Shown here piece after piece: positions 51,939 through 60,170 of a DNA stretch of 64,000 bases; position 1 is the stretch's first letter, and every line of letters begins with the position of its first letter. Position numbers and translations under genes: made by a program. The notes beneath the pieces were generated by a model. It saw only the letters and a list, made by a program, of their open reading frames with translations, ran no database searches and was not told the DNA's origin. The stretch covers positions 124,001 through 188,000 of the forward strand of contig OY282365.1 of the NCBI GenBank assembly GCA_958295685.1, written 5' to 3'. Origin of the DNA: an uncultured Dehalococcoidia bacterium (GTDB taxonomy: Bacteria; Chloroflexota; Dehalococcoidia; Lucifugimonadales; CATQGZ01).

Positions 51939-53057
51939 CTAGGTCAGAAGCTCCCGGAGCCTCTGGGCGATCACCTTCTCGCCGCCGGTCTTCAGAGTGG
52001 GCATACGGAAGACCAGCCCGTCCGGTCCGACGGGCTGCCTGACCCAGATGCTGGGATTGCCGGCCTTCAGCTCCTCTCCGACCTCTTCGGCCGTCTTGCC
52101 GACGGCGTCGGGGTCGATCATCAATCGGAGGCCGTCCGGGGGGCCGTCTTCGGGAGTCTCGAAGAAGGTTACGCCCGGTATGTCTCCGATCTCGGCCCTG
52201 AGCGAGGCTATGCGGGCCTCGTATTCGGCGAACCGGTTTTCGTGGTTGGTCGTCAGCCACTCGCGGAGCGCCGCGTAGACTGCGACCACCTCTTGGCGGT
52301 CCAGCTTCATGGGCCTTCCGAACGACTTCACGGGCGTGGACTCGAAGCCGATCGAGCTGTGCGTCCGCGCGATCGAGACCAGGTCTTTCCTGCCTGTCAG
52401 CAGGCCGCTGGAGTTGACCGCTCCGAAGTACTTCGCCCCGTACGCGACGAGGTCCGCGCCCATCCTGGCATACTTGCTCAGATTCTCGACGGGGTAGACC
52501 TGTCCCGCCGCGTCTACGATGATGGGCACGCCGCGTGAGTGTCCGATTCGGATCACGTCCTCTATGGGCAGGGCCCCGGGGCGGTCTCCGGGGGCGAGGT
52601 AGTGGATTCCGGCGGTGTTGGGGCCGATGGCCGCCTCCAGATGCTCCGGCGTGGTGCGGTCATCGTCTCCTATTTCCACCAGCCTGCCGCCCGGGATGGT
52701 CATCGAGCGGTCGTATCTGACCCTCAGCTGCCGCTGGATGATGAACTCGTTGGGCATTCCTGTGGTATCGGGGATTTGCTCCATCTTGTCGGGGTCGTCC
52801 CCGGTCATGCAGGCCGCCGCTCCGACCGCTAGGGCCGCGGCGCAGCCGCTGGTGACCAGCGCGGCCTCTACGCCGATCATGTCGGCTACCCTCTCGCCGA
52901 CGCGGTCGACGAGGTCGCCCATGTCCACGTAGTACTCGTCCATCTGGTCCATCAGCGCCCGCACGGCCGGGGTGGGCGTGCTGCCGCCGAGGGCGGTTCT
53001 GTTTCCGTGCGCGTTCAGCACCGGCCTGACGCCGAGTTCTTCGAATATGCCGGTCAA
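51939..53057 (-). CDS. SelA-superfamily PLP enzyme (not clearly selenocysteine synthase)
   Basis: 372 aa fold-type I PLP protein. VTSGCAAALAVGAAACMTG near 69-87, the DAAGQV loop near 186-191 and the Schiff-base Lys in AYGAKYFGAVNSSGLL near 208-222 place it in the SelA/D-glucosaminate-6-phosphate ammonia-lyase-like superfamily. It is shorter than true SelA (about 460 aa) and lacks the N-terminal tRNA-binding part, so Sec-tRNA synthesis should not be assumed. Precedes serS; elements A2 and B2 lie in its upstream region. Confidence 0.7.
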   Translation of the reverse strand: MTGIFEELGVRPVLNAHGNRTALGGSTPTPAVRALMDQMDEYYVDMGDLVDRVGERVADMIGVEAALVTSGCAAALAVGAAACMTGDDPDKMEQIPDTTGMPNEFIIQRQLRVRYDRSMTIPGGRLVEIGDDDRTTPEHLEAAIGPNTAGIHYLAPGDRPGALPIEDVIRIGHSRGVPIIVDAAGQVYPVENLSKYARMGADLVAYGAKYFGAVNSSGLLTGRKDLVSIARTHSSIGFESTPVKSFGRPMKLDRQEVVAVYAALREWLTTNHENRFAEYEARIASLRAEIGDIPGVTFFETPEDGPPDGLRLMIDPDAVGKTAEEVGEELKAGNPSIWVRQPVGPDGLVFRMPTLKTGGEKVIAQRLRELLT

Positions 53058-53165
53058 GCGTCTCCTCCTCGCTTCAGGGGGTTCGGGAATGCGCTGAGCA
53101 TTCTAGGGGCGAGAGCCGCAGCCGCGCAAGCCGCGCGCGCCGTGGGGTTCCGGAGCGGTCTTCGC

Positions 53166-53328
53166 CGAAAACTGTTCCAAACTGTTCCATTTGTCCCATT
53201 TTCGTAGCTAAGGGTTCGATTTCGTGGGACAGATATGGGGCACTTGTGGAACGGACGTGGAACAGAACCGGACAGTTTCGGGGCAGTTGTGGAACAGGTC
53301 TCTGCGTGTGTCGGGCGGCTGCTTCCAT
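53166..53328 (-). repeat. Type-A iterated element, copy A2
   Basis: Minus strand. ATG head ATGGAAGCAGCC as in A1, then seven TGTTCCA-like heptamers (plus-strand complements start 53290, 53279, 53268, 53258, 53247, 53236, 53225; steps 11,11,10,11,11,11). A CTTAGCTACGAAAATGG core follows, then three inverted heptamers 10 bp apart (53192, 53183, 53173 on the plus strand) and TTTTCGGC. No convincing promoter of its own, unlike A1; may be transcribed from the B2 promoter. Confidence 0.78.
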
Positions 53329-53419
53329 GCGTATCCCAACCTCCCGCCTGGTCGACCGGCGACGGGCCGGGTCTTGCGTCCGGCGGCCCGGGACGTGTCT
53401 GCCCGAAGCCGCCGCGGGA

Positions 53420-53623
53420 GATTTTTTGCGAAAGTGTCGTATTTTCGGGGCATTTCGTAGCTGAGAGGGCCGATTTTGGCCGACAGAATCCGACACTTAC
53501 CCGACAGTTTTCCGACACTAATACGACACTTATGCGACACTTTGCGACACTTATGCGACACTTATGCGACAGGCGCTTCAGGAGTCCTGCGGGCTGGTCG
53601 TGGAGATGGGCTGGCTGTGTCAT
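53420..53623 (-). repeat. Type-B iterated element, copy B2
   Basis: Minus strand. Head from ATG 53623 differs from B1 at two bases in about 52. Nine TGTCGCA-type heptamers with steps 11,11,10,11,11,11,11,10, the same series as B1, although the later heptamers have drifted to TGTCGG/TGTCGT. Core CTCAGCTACGAAATG and the CGACACTTTCGCAAAAAA arm are kept. In this copy the array offers only a 9-bp partner for that arm. Confidence 0.8.
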
Positions 53624-53629
53624 GGGAAT

Positions 53630-53658
53630 ACTCTAGCACAGCGGTTCGGTGTCGTCAA
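53630..53658 (-). promoter_or_regulatory. Promoter of type-B element B2 (leaderless geometry)
   Basis: Minus strand TTGACG (53653-53658), 17-bp spacer, TAGAGT (53630-53635), 6 bp before ATG 53623. The -10 and adjoining spacer equal the B1 promoter. Confidence 0.75.
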
Positions 53659-53712
53659 GTGGCCTTGGCGGGCGGCCGGTCGGACGCCGCCTGGACATTC
53701 GGATTGGCTGGT

Positions 53713-54918
53713 CTATTCGCCGACCGCCGCCTCCAGCACCCTGAGCACGTTCAGTCCCAGCACCTTCCGCACGTCCTCGTCCGAGTACCCGCGGTTCAGC
53801 ATCTCCTCCGTGATGAGGGGGACCTTCGAGCAGTCTTCCATGCCGGAGGGCGTTCTGCATCCGTCGAAGTCCGACCCCAGCCCGACGTGGTCGATGCCGG
53901 CCACGCCGACCATGTGGTCCACGTGATCGACGATCTCCGTGTACCTGGGCTTCCTGAGTTCGGGCGCGGAGCGTTTCCCGTGCTCTTCTGCGACGGCCTG
54001 CCGGGCCTGCTCCAGCGCGTCGGGGTTCCCTGCGTGCTCCTCGTCGATCTCCTCCAGCCTCCGGTCGCGCCACCTGTCGATCTCGCGCGTCGCCAGGTTG
54101 CACGAGTCCGATATGAAGGTCACCTCGTAGTTCACGCAGACCACGCCGCCGTTCTGGGCGACCGCCCTGAGCTGGTCGTCGTCGATATTGCGGGGGTTCC
54201 TGCATATGGTCCACGAGGATGAGTGTGAGGCCATCACGGGCTTGGTGGTGGTCTCTATGGCGTCCCAGAAGGTTTTTCTGGCGACATGGGATATGTCGAC
54301 GATGATTCCGAGCCGGTTCATCTCCCTCACCACCTCGCGCCCGAAGCTCGTGAGGCCGTTGTGTACGGGTTCGTCCAGCGTCCAGCCGTTGCGGGCCATG
54401 GACACTCTCACCTTGTGCCAGTCGGTGGGAGCGTCGCCGGCCGCCTCGTCCTGGATGCCGTCGGCCCAGTTGTTGGTGTTGTTGTGAGTCAGGGTCATGT
54501 AGCGCACGCCGCGCTCGTGGAACATGCGGAGGACGTCGAGGCTGTCGACCATGGCGTGTCCGCCCTCGACGCACAGTATGCCGGCGATCTTTCCGCCGTC
54601 GGTTATGCGGCGCACGTCGGCGGCGTTCCGCGCCTGCTCGATATCGTCGGGGTACCTGGCGCACAGCGTGTCGAGCGCGTCGAAGTAGGCGGTCACGCGG
54701 TCGACGGCGGCGTCGGGCGAGAACCTCATCGGGTCCACGTAGGCCGCGAAGAACTGGGCCATCTGGTTGCCGGCCCGCATCCGGGGAAGGTCTATGTGTC
54801 CCTTCCCCGTCTCGACGCCCAGGTCCTCCCCGTCGTCGATGGCCCGCGCGAGGCTGTCCGAGTGAGTGTCGAAGATTAGGGACGAGAAGTGAAGTCTGGA
54901 GGCCTGCTCGCTGATCAT
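53713..54918 (-). CDS. Membrane dipeptidase (peptidase M19 family)
   Basis: 401 aa from ATG 54918 (GGAGG 7 bp upstream). Zinc residues of renal-dipeptidase-like enzymes: FDTHSD near 16-21, CVEGGHAM near 114-121, DISHVA near 206-211 and ASHSS near 227-231, with GLGSDFDG near 343. Cleaves dipeptides, often with a D-residue. No signal peptide, so probably cytosolic. Upstream is the five-copy tandem repeat. Confidence 0.92.
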   Translation of the reverse strand: MISEQASRLHFSSLIFDTHSDSLARAIDDGEDLGVETGKGHIDLPRMRAGNQMAQFFAAYVDPMRFSPDAAVDRVTAYFDALDTLCARYPDDIEQARNAADVRRITDGGKIAGILCVEGGHAMVDSLDVLRMFHERGVRYMTLTHNNTNNWADGIQDEAAGDAPTDWHKVRVSMARNGWTLDEPVHNGLTSFGREVVREMNRLGIIVDISHVARKTFWDAIETTTKPVMASHSSSWTICRNPRNIDDDQLRAVAQNGGVVCVNYEVTFISDSCNLATREIDRWRDRRLEEIDEEHAGNPDALEQARQAVAEEHGKRSAPELRKPRYTEIVDHVDHMVGVAGIDHVGLGSDFDGCRTPSGMEDCSKVPLITEEMLNRGYSDEDVRKVLGLNVLRVLEAAVGE

Positions 54919-55007
54919 TGGTTTTCCTCCGGTCGGATGATTTCGGCGCGCCCTGCCTGACGAGGCCGCCCGGTGATGGTATATCGCGGCGCCGTCGAAT
55001 GCCAGGA

Positions 55008-55745
55008 TTGTCTGAATCAGGATTCTCAGGATTGGGGAGGCGCGGGCGACGCTCCTACACGTTGGGGCGGCTACTGGCATAAGGCGGACGGCTGGTTTCC
55101 CCGCCCGCCCACCCCTTTGGAACTGGGGGCGAGGCCCCCAGACCCCCTGTCATTGTCTGAATCAGGATTCTCAGGATTGGGGGATTTTCAGGATGGGGAG
55201 GCGCGGGCGGCGCTCCTACACGTTGGGGCGGCTACTGGCATAAGGCGGACGGCTGGTTTCCCCGCCCGCCCACCCCTTTGGAAACTGGAGGCGAGGCCCC
55301 CAGACTCCCTGTCATTGTCTGAATCAGGATTCTCAGGATTGGGAGGCGCGGGCGACGCTCCTACACGTTGGGGCGGCTACTGGCATAAGGCGGACGGCTG
55401 GTTTCCCCGCCCGCCCACCCCTTTGGAACTGGGGGCGAGGCCCCCAGACCCCCTGTCATTGTCTGAATCAGGATTCTCAGGATTGGGGGATTTTCAGGAT
55501 GGGGAGGCGCGGGCGACGCTCCTACACGTTGGGGCGGCTACTGGCGTAAGGCGGACGGCTGGTTTCCCCGCCCGCCCACCCCTTTGGAAACTGGGGGCGA
55601 GGCCCCCAGACCCCCTGTCATTGTCTGAATCAGGATTCTCAGGATTGGGGGATTTTCAGGATGGGGAGGCGCGGGCGACGCTCCTACACGTTGGCGGCTA
55701 CTGGCATAAGGCGGACGGCTGGTTTCCCCGCCCGCCCCTTTGGAC
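55008..55745. repeat. Five-copy tandem repeat, 144/162-bp alternating units
   Basis: Units begin with TTGTCTGAATCAGGATTCTC at 55008, 55153, 55315, 55459 and 55621 (steps 145, 162, 144, 162). The long form carries an extra 16-18 bp (GGGGGATTTTCAGGAT). Each unit contains a GGGGGC-gag-GCCCCC-type hairpin (the last is truncated). Copies are more than 95% alike, so the array is young. The start of the unit also occurs alone at 34609-34644. I treat the long open frame across it as chance. Confidence 0.88.
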
Positions 55746-55856
55746 TCCCCCTTCGGGCCTTACGGAGTCTGACCGGGCCGGCGCCGCGTCTGTACAAGCC
55801 TGACGATACGGCTTAGGATTGTGTGCGTATTCACTCCTCGAAAGGCGGTGGCCGCT

Positions 55857-56273
55857 GTGGGCAAACTGAGTCGGGAAGAGGCCTATGAACTGCTGGGGCG
55901 TCCCCTAATATCCGTCGTCTCCACCATTCGGCCCGACGGTACGCCGCACATGACGCCGGTGTGGCACGTGGTGGACGGCGAGGACGTGGTGATCGGCGTA
56001 GACAGTTCGTCGGTGAAGGCTCGCAACGTCCGCGCGAATCCGTCCGCGGCGCTGTGCGTCATGGTGGACGAGATGCCTCAGCGGTGGGTGCTGGTGAACG
56101 GGAGGGCGTCTCTGTGCGATGAGGGCGTCGAGGGCCTGCTCAGGGCGATCTCCGTTCACTACATGGGCGAGGAGGAGGGGATATCCTACTCCGAACAGGC
56201 CATGCGGGACTTCGACTTCGCGCTGCTGCGGATCACGCCGTCCAGTGTGATCGGCTTCGACGGCTTGGAGTAG
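55857..56273 (+). CDS. PPOX-class (pyridoxamine phosphate oxidase-like) flavoprotein
   Basis: About 138 aa from GTG 55857 (AAGGCGG 8 bp upstream; GTG 55821 or 55848 are alternatives). Split beta-barrel: ISVVSTIRPDGTPHMTPVWHVVDGEDVVIGV then SVKARNVRANPSAALCV, the phosphate/cofactor-binding pattern of FMN- or F420-dependent reductases. Actinobacterial and Chloroflexota members often use F420. Substrate unknown. Confidence 0.82.
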   Translation: MGKLSREEAYELLGRPLISVVSTIRPDGTPHMTPVWHVVDGEDVVIGVDSSSVKARNVRANPSAALCVMVDEMPQRWVLVNGRASLCDEGVEGLLRAISVHYMGEEEGISYSEQAMRDFDFALLRITPSSVIGFDGLE

Positions 56274-56307
56274 AGCGCACGGGCGGCGAGAGTCCGCCCG
56301 GAGCGGG

Positions 56308-56313
56308 TATAAT
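56308..56313 (+). promoter_or_regulatory. -10 box of the 2-hydroxyacid dehydrogenase gene
   Basis: Perfect TATAAT, 32 bp before the GTG start. No matching -35. Confidence 0.45.
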
Positions 56314-56345
56314 GCGGTGAGACCGAGAAGCACGAGGAGGGCAGT

Positions 56346-57320
56346 GTGAAAGACAAGATCGCGGTCGTTTCCCCGGACGAGTCCGCTCTCGAGGGGCTGC
56401 TGGCGCTCGCGCCGGCCGACGTGGAGGTGGTGTGGGTCGATTCGAGCCGGCCCGTCGAGGTCCAGGCGGAGCGGATGAGCGACGTTGCCGCGCTGATATA
56501 CGCGGGCGCGCCGTTCGACATCGAACTGATCCGGCTGTGTCCCAGGCTGAGGCTGATACAGTCGGCCAGCGCGGGGGTGGACAACTTCGACGTCGCCGCG
56601 CTCGGCGAGATGGGGGTGCGGGTGGCCAACAACCACGGGGGCAACGCCATCACGGTTGCCGAGCACACCGTCGCGCTGATGGTCGCCGCGCGCCGCAAGC
56701 TGGTATTGCAGTTCGAGTCGGTCAGGGCCGGGGAGTGGATGGGTACGACGCCGGAGAGGTGGGGCTCGCAGGCGCACGAGATAGCGGGGCAGACGGTCGG
56801 CATCGTGGGGATGGGCTTCATAGGCCAGGCGGTCGCGCAGCGGCTTCAGGGCTGGGGCTGCTCGCTCGTCTATTTCGACACGATCAGTCCCCCGGCGGAG
56901 CTGGTCGAGGAGCTTGGGCTGAGGTCGGTCTCTCTGGACGACCTGCTGCGGGAGTCGGACATCGTGAGTCTGCACGTGCCGCTGAATCCCCGGACCCGCG
57001 GGCTGATCGGCGCGCGGGAGCTGGGCTTGATGAAGCGGACGGCCATTCTGGTGAACACCTGCCGGGGCGGGGTGGTGGACGAGGCCGCGCTGATAGACGC
57101 GCTCCGCGAGGGTGTGATCGCCGGTGCGGGCCTCGACGTGCTGGAGCAGGAGCCGACGCCGAGTGACAACCCTCTGCTGAAGATGGACAACGCGGCGGTG
57201 ACTCCGCACCTGGCGGCCATGTCGGTCGAGAGCGGGCCGCGCGGCACGGCCTTCGCTGTGGAGAACATGGCGCGTGTGGCGCGCGGCGGGGAGCCCCTGT
57301 CGGTGGTGAGGCCGGTCTAG
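56346..57320 (+). CDS. D-2-hydroxyacid dehydrogenase
   Basis: 324 aa, GTG start with GGAGGG upstream. Rossmann motif GQTVGIVGMGFIGQAVAQRL near 142-161 with Asp of LVYFD at the NAD site; catalytic Arg in NTCRGGVVDEAAL near 237-249, Glu in LEQEPTP near 266-272 and His in TPHLAAMS near 286-293. Reduces 2-oxoacids such as glyoxylate, hydroxypyruvate or phosphoglycerate-type substrates; exact one unknown. Convergent with the PHP gene, 4-bp overlap. Confidence 0.9.
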   Translation: MKDKIAVVSPDESALEGLLALAPADVEVVWVDSSRPVEVQAERMSDVAALIYAGAPFDIELIRLCPRLRLIQSASAGVDNFDVAALGEMGVRVANNHGGNAITVAEHTVALMVAARRKLVLQFESVRAGEWMGTTPERWGSQAHEIAGQTVGIVGMGFIGQAVAQRLQGWGCSLVYFDTISPPAELVEELGLRSVSLDDLLRESDIVSLHVPLNPRTRGLIGARELGLMKRTAILVNTCRGGVVDEAALIDALREGVIAGAGLDVLEQEPTPSDNPLLKMDNAAVTPHLAAMSVESGPRGTAFAVENMARVARGGEPLSVVRPV

Positions 57321-57976
57321 GCCGCGCCCACTCTGGCCAGCAGTTCCCTGGGGCCGACCTCCAGCAGCGAGTCGGCTTCGGCGTGGTCCAGTCCCGCGCC
57401 GCGCGCGACGTTCATGGCGAACTCCCTGGTCAGGAGGTCGCCGGGCGCGTGGGCGTCGGAGTCCAGCAGCATGGCCGCGCCGGCCCGCCTCGCGGTCAAG
57501 GCCACGTGGCCGTTGGTGAAGGCGTGGCCTCTTCGGGCGGATATTTCGAGGAAGACGCCGTTCCTGGAGGCGATGCCCGCCTCTTCGAGGGTGATGAGCC
57601 CGGGGTGGGCGAGTATGTCCACGCTCGACGAGCTCACGGCGGCCAAGTTGGTCCCGGGCTCGACGGGCTCGGCCACGGTTTCCCCGTGAACGTTCACGAC
57701 CTTCGCACCCATGGCCCTCGCCTCCCGGGCCAGCGGGTCGATGTCCCCTTTCGGAACGTGTGTGATCTCCACGCCGGGAAGCGCGAGTATGTCCCACCTC
57801 TTGGACGCCGCGCGGCAGTCCTCTATCAGCACGGTGAGGATGTGCTCCAGGTTGCCCGGCCCCACGTGGTCGGTCACGGCCATGGCCCGGTAGCCGATAT
57901 GGCACGCCCGGCGGATCAGCTCGATGGGAGCCAGAACGCCGTCGCTGAGGAAGGTGTGCGTGTGAAAGTCGTACAA
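57317..57976 (-). CDS. PHP-domain phosphoesterase (histidinol-phosphatase-like)
   Basis: 219 aa. Metal-binding motifs in order: FHTHTFLSDG at 4-13, VTDHVG near 35-40, VNVHGE near 93-98, AHPGLIT near 122-128 and DSDAHAPGD near 174-182. Hydrolyses phosphate esters; a short form that may also be a 3',5'-nucleotidase. Lone minus-strand gene. Confidence 0.88.
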   Translation of the reverse strand: MYDFHTHTFLSDGVLAPIELIRRACHIGYRAMAVTDHVGPGNLEHILTVLIEDCRAASKRWDILALPGVEITHVPKGDIDPLAREARAMGAKVVNVHGETVAEPVEPGTNLAAVSSSSVDILAHPGLITLEEAGIASRNGVFLEISARRGHAFTNGHVALTARRAGAAMLLDSDAHAPGDLLTREFAMNVARGAGLDHAEADSLLEVGPRELLARVGAA

Positions 57977-58071
57977 GGTGAGCCGCTCCTGCGGGGTGGG
58001 ACTTGGGCGGCCGCTATTGTATCAGAAGGCCTATGGTAGGATGCCGCATACTGGCCGAAGGAGATTTCTGA

Positions 58072-58584
58072 ATGGAGCAGGAACGGCGTAGTCAAGAGCG
58101 GTCCGAGACAGAGGAGACAGAGGGTAGCTCAGGGATATTCGACAGGGCCAGGAACTTGCTTGGCTCCGCCAGAGAAGGGGCGAAGCGCTCTGCCGAGGTG
58201 ATGACCGGATCGGACATTCGCCGGTTCGAGGAGTTCGCGGACGCAACCACTACCGTCGTAGTTGGCGTGCATCGAGACCAGGCCGACCTGCGGGAGCGTC
58301 TTACACTCACAGAGCAATCCGTTGCCGACCTGCAGCAGGGCCAGGCCGATCTGCGTGAGAGTCTTACCCGCACAGAGCAATCCGCTGCCGACCTGCAGCA
58401 GGGCCAGGCCGATCTGCGGGAGCGTTTCACTCGCACAGAGCAATCCGTTGCCGACCTGCGGGAGCGTCTCACCCGCGCAGAGCAACCCGCTGTCACTCTG
58501 TCTCGATGGACTATCGCATTCGGCGCGGTGTCCGCGGTCGCGTTGCTGCTGAGCATCGCCGCTATGGTGATAGGGATATCCTGA
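58072..58584 (+). CDS. Repeat coiled-coil protein with C-terminal membrane anchor
   Basis: 170 aa. Polar N-terminus (1-70), then near-identical 21-residue repeats of ADLRERLTRTEQSVADLQQGQ from about residue 67 to 134, a heptad-like coiled coil, and one membrane helix at about 146-169. DNA repeats are 63 bp. AAGGAGA precedes the ATG and TAGGAT lies ~35 bp upstream. Tail-anchored with the coil in the cytosol. Stop overlaps the next ATG by 1 base, so it is coupled to the nuclease-like gene. Confidence 0.75.
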   Translation: MEQERRSQERSETEETEGSSGIFDRARNLLGSAREGAKRSAEVMTGSDIRRFEEFADATTTVVVGVHRDQADLRERLTLTEQSVADLQQGQADLRESLTRTEQSAADLQQGQADLRERFTRTEQSVADLRERLTRAEQPAVTLSRWTIAFGAVSAVALLLSIAAMVIGIS

Positions 58585-59558
58585 TGGGATACGAAGGGAT
58601 CAAGACTCTCGCAGAGTCATATCAACCCCAGGATCGGGATTCGCTTCTGGAGTTGGCGCAGGAATACCGCCGGCGAGACGAGCAGGAGGTCTTGGAATTA
58701 GCGGCAATAGCCGCCGACGTATCACTCGATAGCGTCATCAATCTCGGGCTCGAGCCCGATCCGGACCCGCAGGTGCTGGAGGCATTCCGTCTCCAGTACC
58801 CGAACGTCAGCCTCGATTCTCTCAGGGGCGCGTCGGATGAACGACTCGACGGCTTGCTCCAAGGCCTGAAGGGCAAGTACTTCGAGGTGCTCGCGCGTGA
58901 CCGCCTCAATGCCGGAGAGCGTCTTGGCGAGCTCGGGTTGGAGCCCGGGCAGGTCGCTCGTCTCGCCGAATCTCCGACACAGGCCGGATGGGACCTGCAG
59001 ATTGTGAACGAAGATGGATCGATAGACGAACTTCTTCAACTCAAGGCCACCGACTCCATGTCTTACGTCAAACAGGCCCTCGAAGAATACCCCGACATCC
59101 GAGTCGCCACGACGTCTGAGGTCGACGACGCGGCCGATGACATCATCCGTACTGACATTTCGAACGAGCAGTTGGAACGCATAACTGAATCTCAGTTGAG
59201 CGAACAGGCCGAGAGCACACTAGGAGACTTCTTCGACAAAGGCGCTGAGGCGGCCTTCAGCTCCATCCCATTCGTGTCGATGGCAACCACAGGGGTCATT
59301 GAAGGTCAAAGATTGTTGACGGGGCGCTCCACCCTCCGGGAATCCCTACGCAGGGGAGCAAAGCGAACGGGGAGGGCTGCCGTATACAATGCTATAGGGG
59401 CAGCCTTGGCCTTTACCGGCGTTGGGCTTCCGGCGGTGATGGGACTGAAGGCCACCGAACAAAGAATAGCCCGCCGGATTGCCCTAGGCGACCACCTAGA
59501 GTCGAAGACGCGCGAACTCAGGTATCTTGCGCCGCTCGCCCCTCAGTCGGCGTCGTAG
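58584..59558 (+). CDS. Possible PD-(D/E)xK-like nuclease with hydrophobic C-terminus
   Basis: 324 aa from ATG 58584. The central segment AGWDLQIVNEDGSIDELLQL then KATDSMSYV has the spacing of a PD-(D/E)xK core in its QxK variant: Asp137, then Q152-L-K154, followed by a helix and a VATTSEV strand. Residues ~225-300 hold two hydrophobic, Gly/Ala-rich segments (FSSIPFVSMATTGVIEG; AVYNAIGAALAFTGVGLPAV) resembling membrane or glycine-zipper regions. Coupled to the membrane coiled-coil protein before it. No family recognised; nuclease role is inference. Lower GC than the average of the window. Confidence 0.55.
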   Translation: MGYEGIKTLAESYQPQDRDSLLELAQEYRRRDEQEVLELAAIAADVSLDSVINLGLEPDPDPQVLEAFRLQYPNVSLDSLRGASDERLDGLLQGLKGKYFEVLARDRLNAGERLGELGLEPGQVARLAESPTQAGWDLQIVNEDGSIDELLQLKATDSMSYVKQALEEYPDIRVATTSEVDDAADDIIRTDISNEQLERITESQLSEQAESTLGDFFDKGAEAAFSSIPFVSMATTGVIEGQRLLTGRSTLRESLRRGAKRTGRAAVYNAIGAALAFTGVGLPAVMGLKATEQRIARRIALGDHLESKTRELRYLAPLAPQSAS

Positions 59559-60145
59559 GGGCCTCGGTAGGTCATGTGGTCGGGCATCCGGTCGGAGATT
59601 CCGAGGGCGACGAGGGTGCGCTCCACGGTGAACGACACCGTTTCCTCGAGGGTTGCCGGTTTCAGGTAGAAGGGCGGGTGCGGCGGCAGCACCGTGGCTC
59701 CGAGGCGTGCGAGGGCGGCGAGGTTGTCCAGGTGGACGGCGTTCAGGGGGGTCTCCCTGGGCACGACGATCAGGGGCCGCTTTTCCTTGAGGCAGACGTC
59801 GGCGGCGCGGCGCAGCAGGTTGTCGGCCATGCCGCCGGCGATGGCGGCGGCCGTTGCCATGCTGCACGGCGTCACTGCCATGCCCCGGACGCCGAACGTT
59901 CCGCTGGCTATGGGGGCGTTGAGCTCGCCGACGGGGTGGTAGGTGAACGGGCCGCTGTCCGTCCAGCGCTCCAGGGCGGCGCCGAACGACTCGTCCATCT
60001 CGTCGCGCCACACGAGCCTTGCGGCCGCTGACGCGGTGACTATCACCGGCACGTCTAGGGCAAGCAGCCGCTCAACGGTCGCCCGCGCCATGACGGAGCC
60101 GCTGGCGCCCGATATGCCTACTATGACGGGCAGGGTGGAGTGCAT
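59543..60145 (-). CDS. ubiX: UbiX-type flavin prenyltransferase
   Basis: 200 aa. GISGASGSVMARATVE at 9-24 is the FMN-binding start; TPCSMATAAAIAGGMADNLLRRAADV near 96-121 is characteristic. Makes prenylated FMN, the cofactor of the UbiD decarboxylase encoded two genes upstream on the same strand. 3' end overlaps the convergent nuclease-like gene by 16 bp. Confidence 0.94.
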   Translation of the reverse strand: MHSTLPVIVGISGASGSVMARATVERLLALDVPVIVTASAAARLVWRDEMDESFGAALERWTDSGPFTYHPVGELNAPIASGTFGVRGMAVTPCSMATAAAIAGGMADNLLRRAADVCLKEKRPLIVVPRETPLNAVHLDNLAALARLGATVLPPHPPFYLKPATLEETVSFTVERTLVALGISDRMPDHMTYRGPYDAD

Positions 60146-60170
60146 CGGTGTCCCCGTTGGTGGTGTGGGC

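Noticed and set aside
51939..53057. True selenocysteine synthase SelA
   Set aside because: About 90 residues too short, lacks the N-terminal domain and is closer in motifs to SelA-like ammonia-lyase relatives, so not used as proof of Sec synthesis.
54973..55803. Long open frame of about 276 codons across the tandem repeat
   Set aside because: The frame exists because the units happen to be multiples of three; the same family occurs outside any frame at 34609, there is no ribosome site and the peptide is low-complexity.
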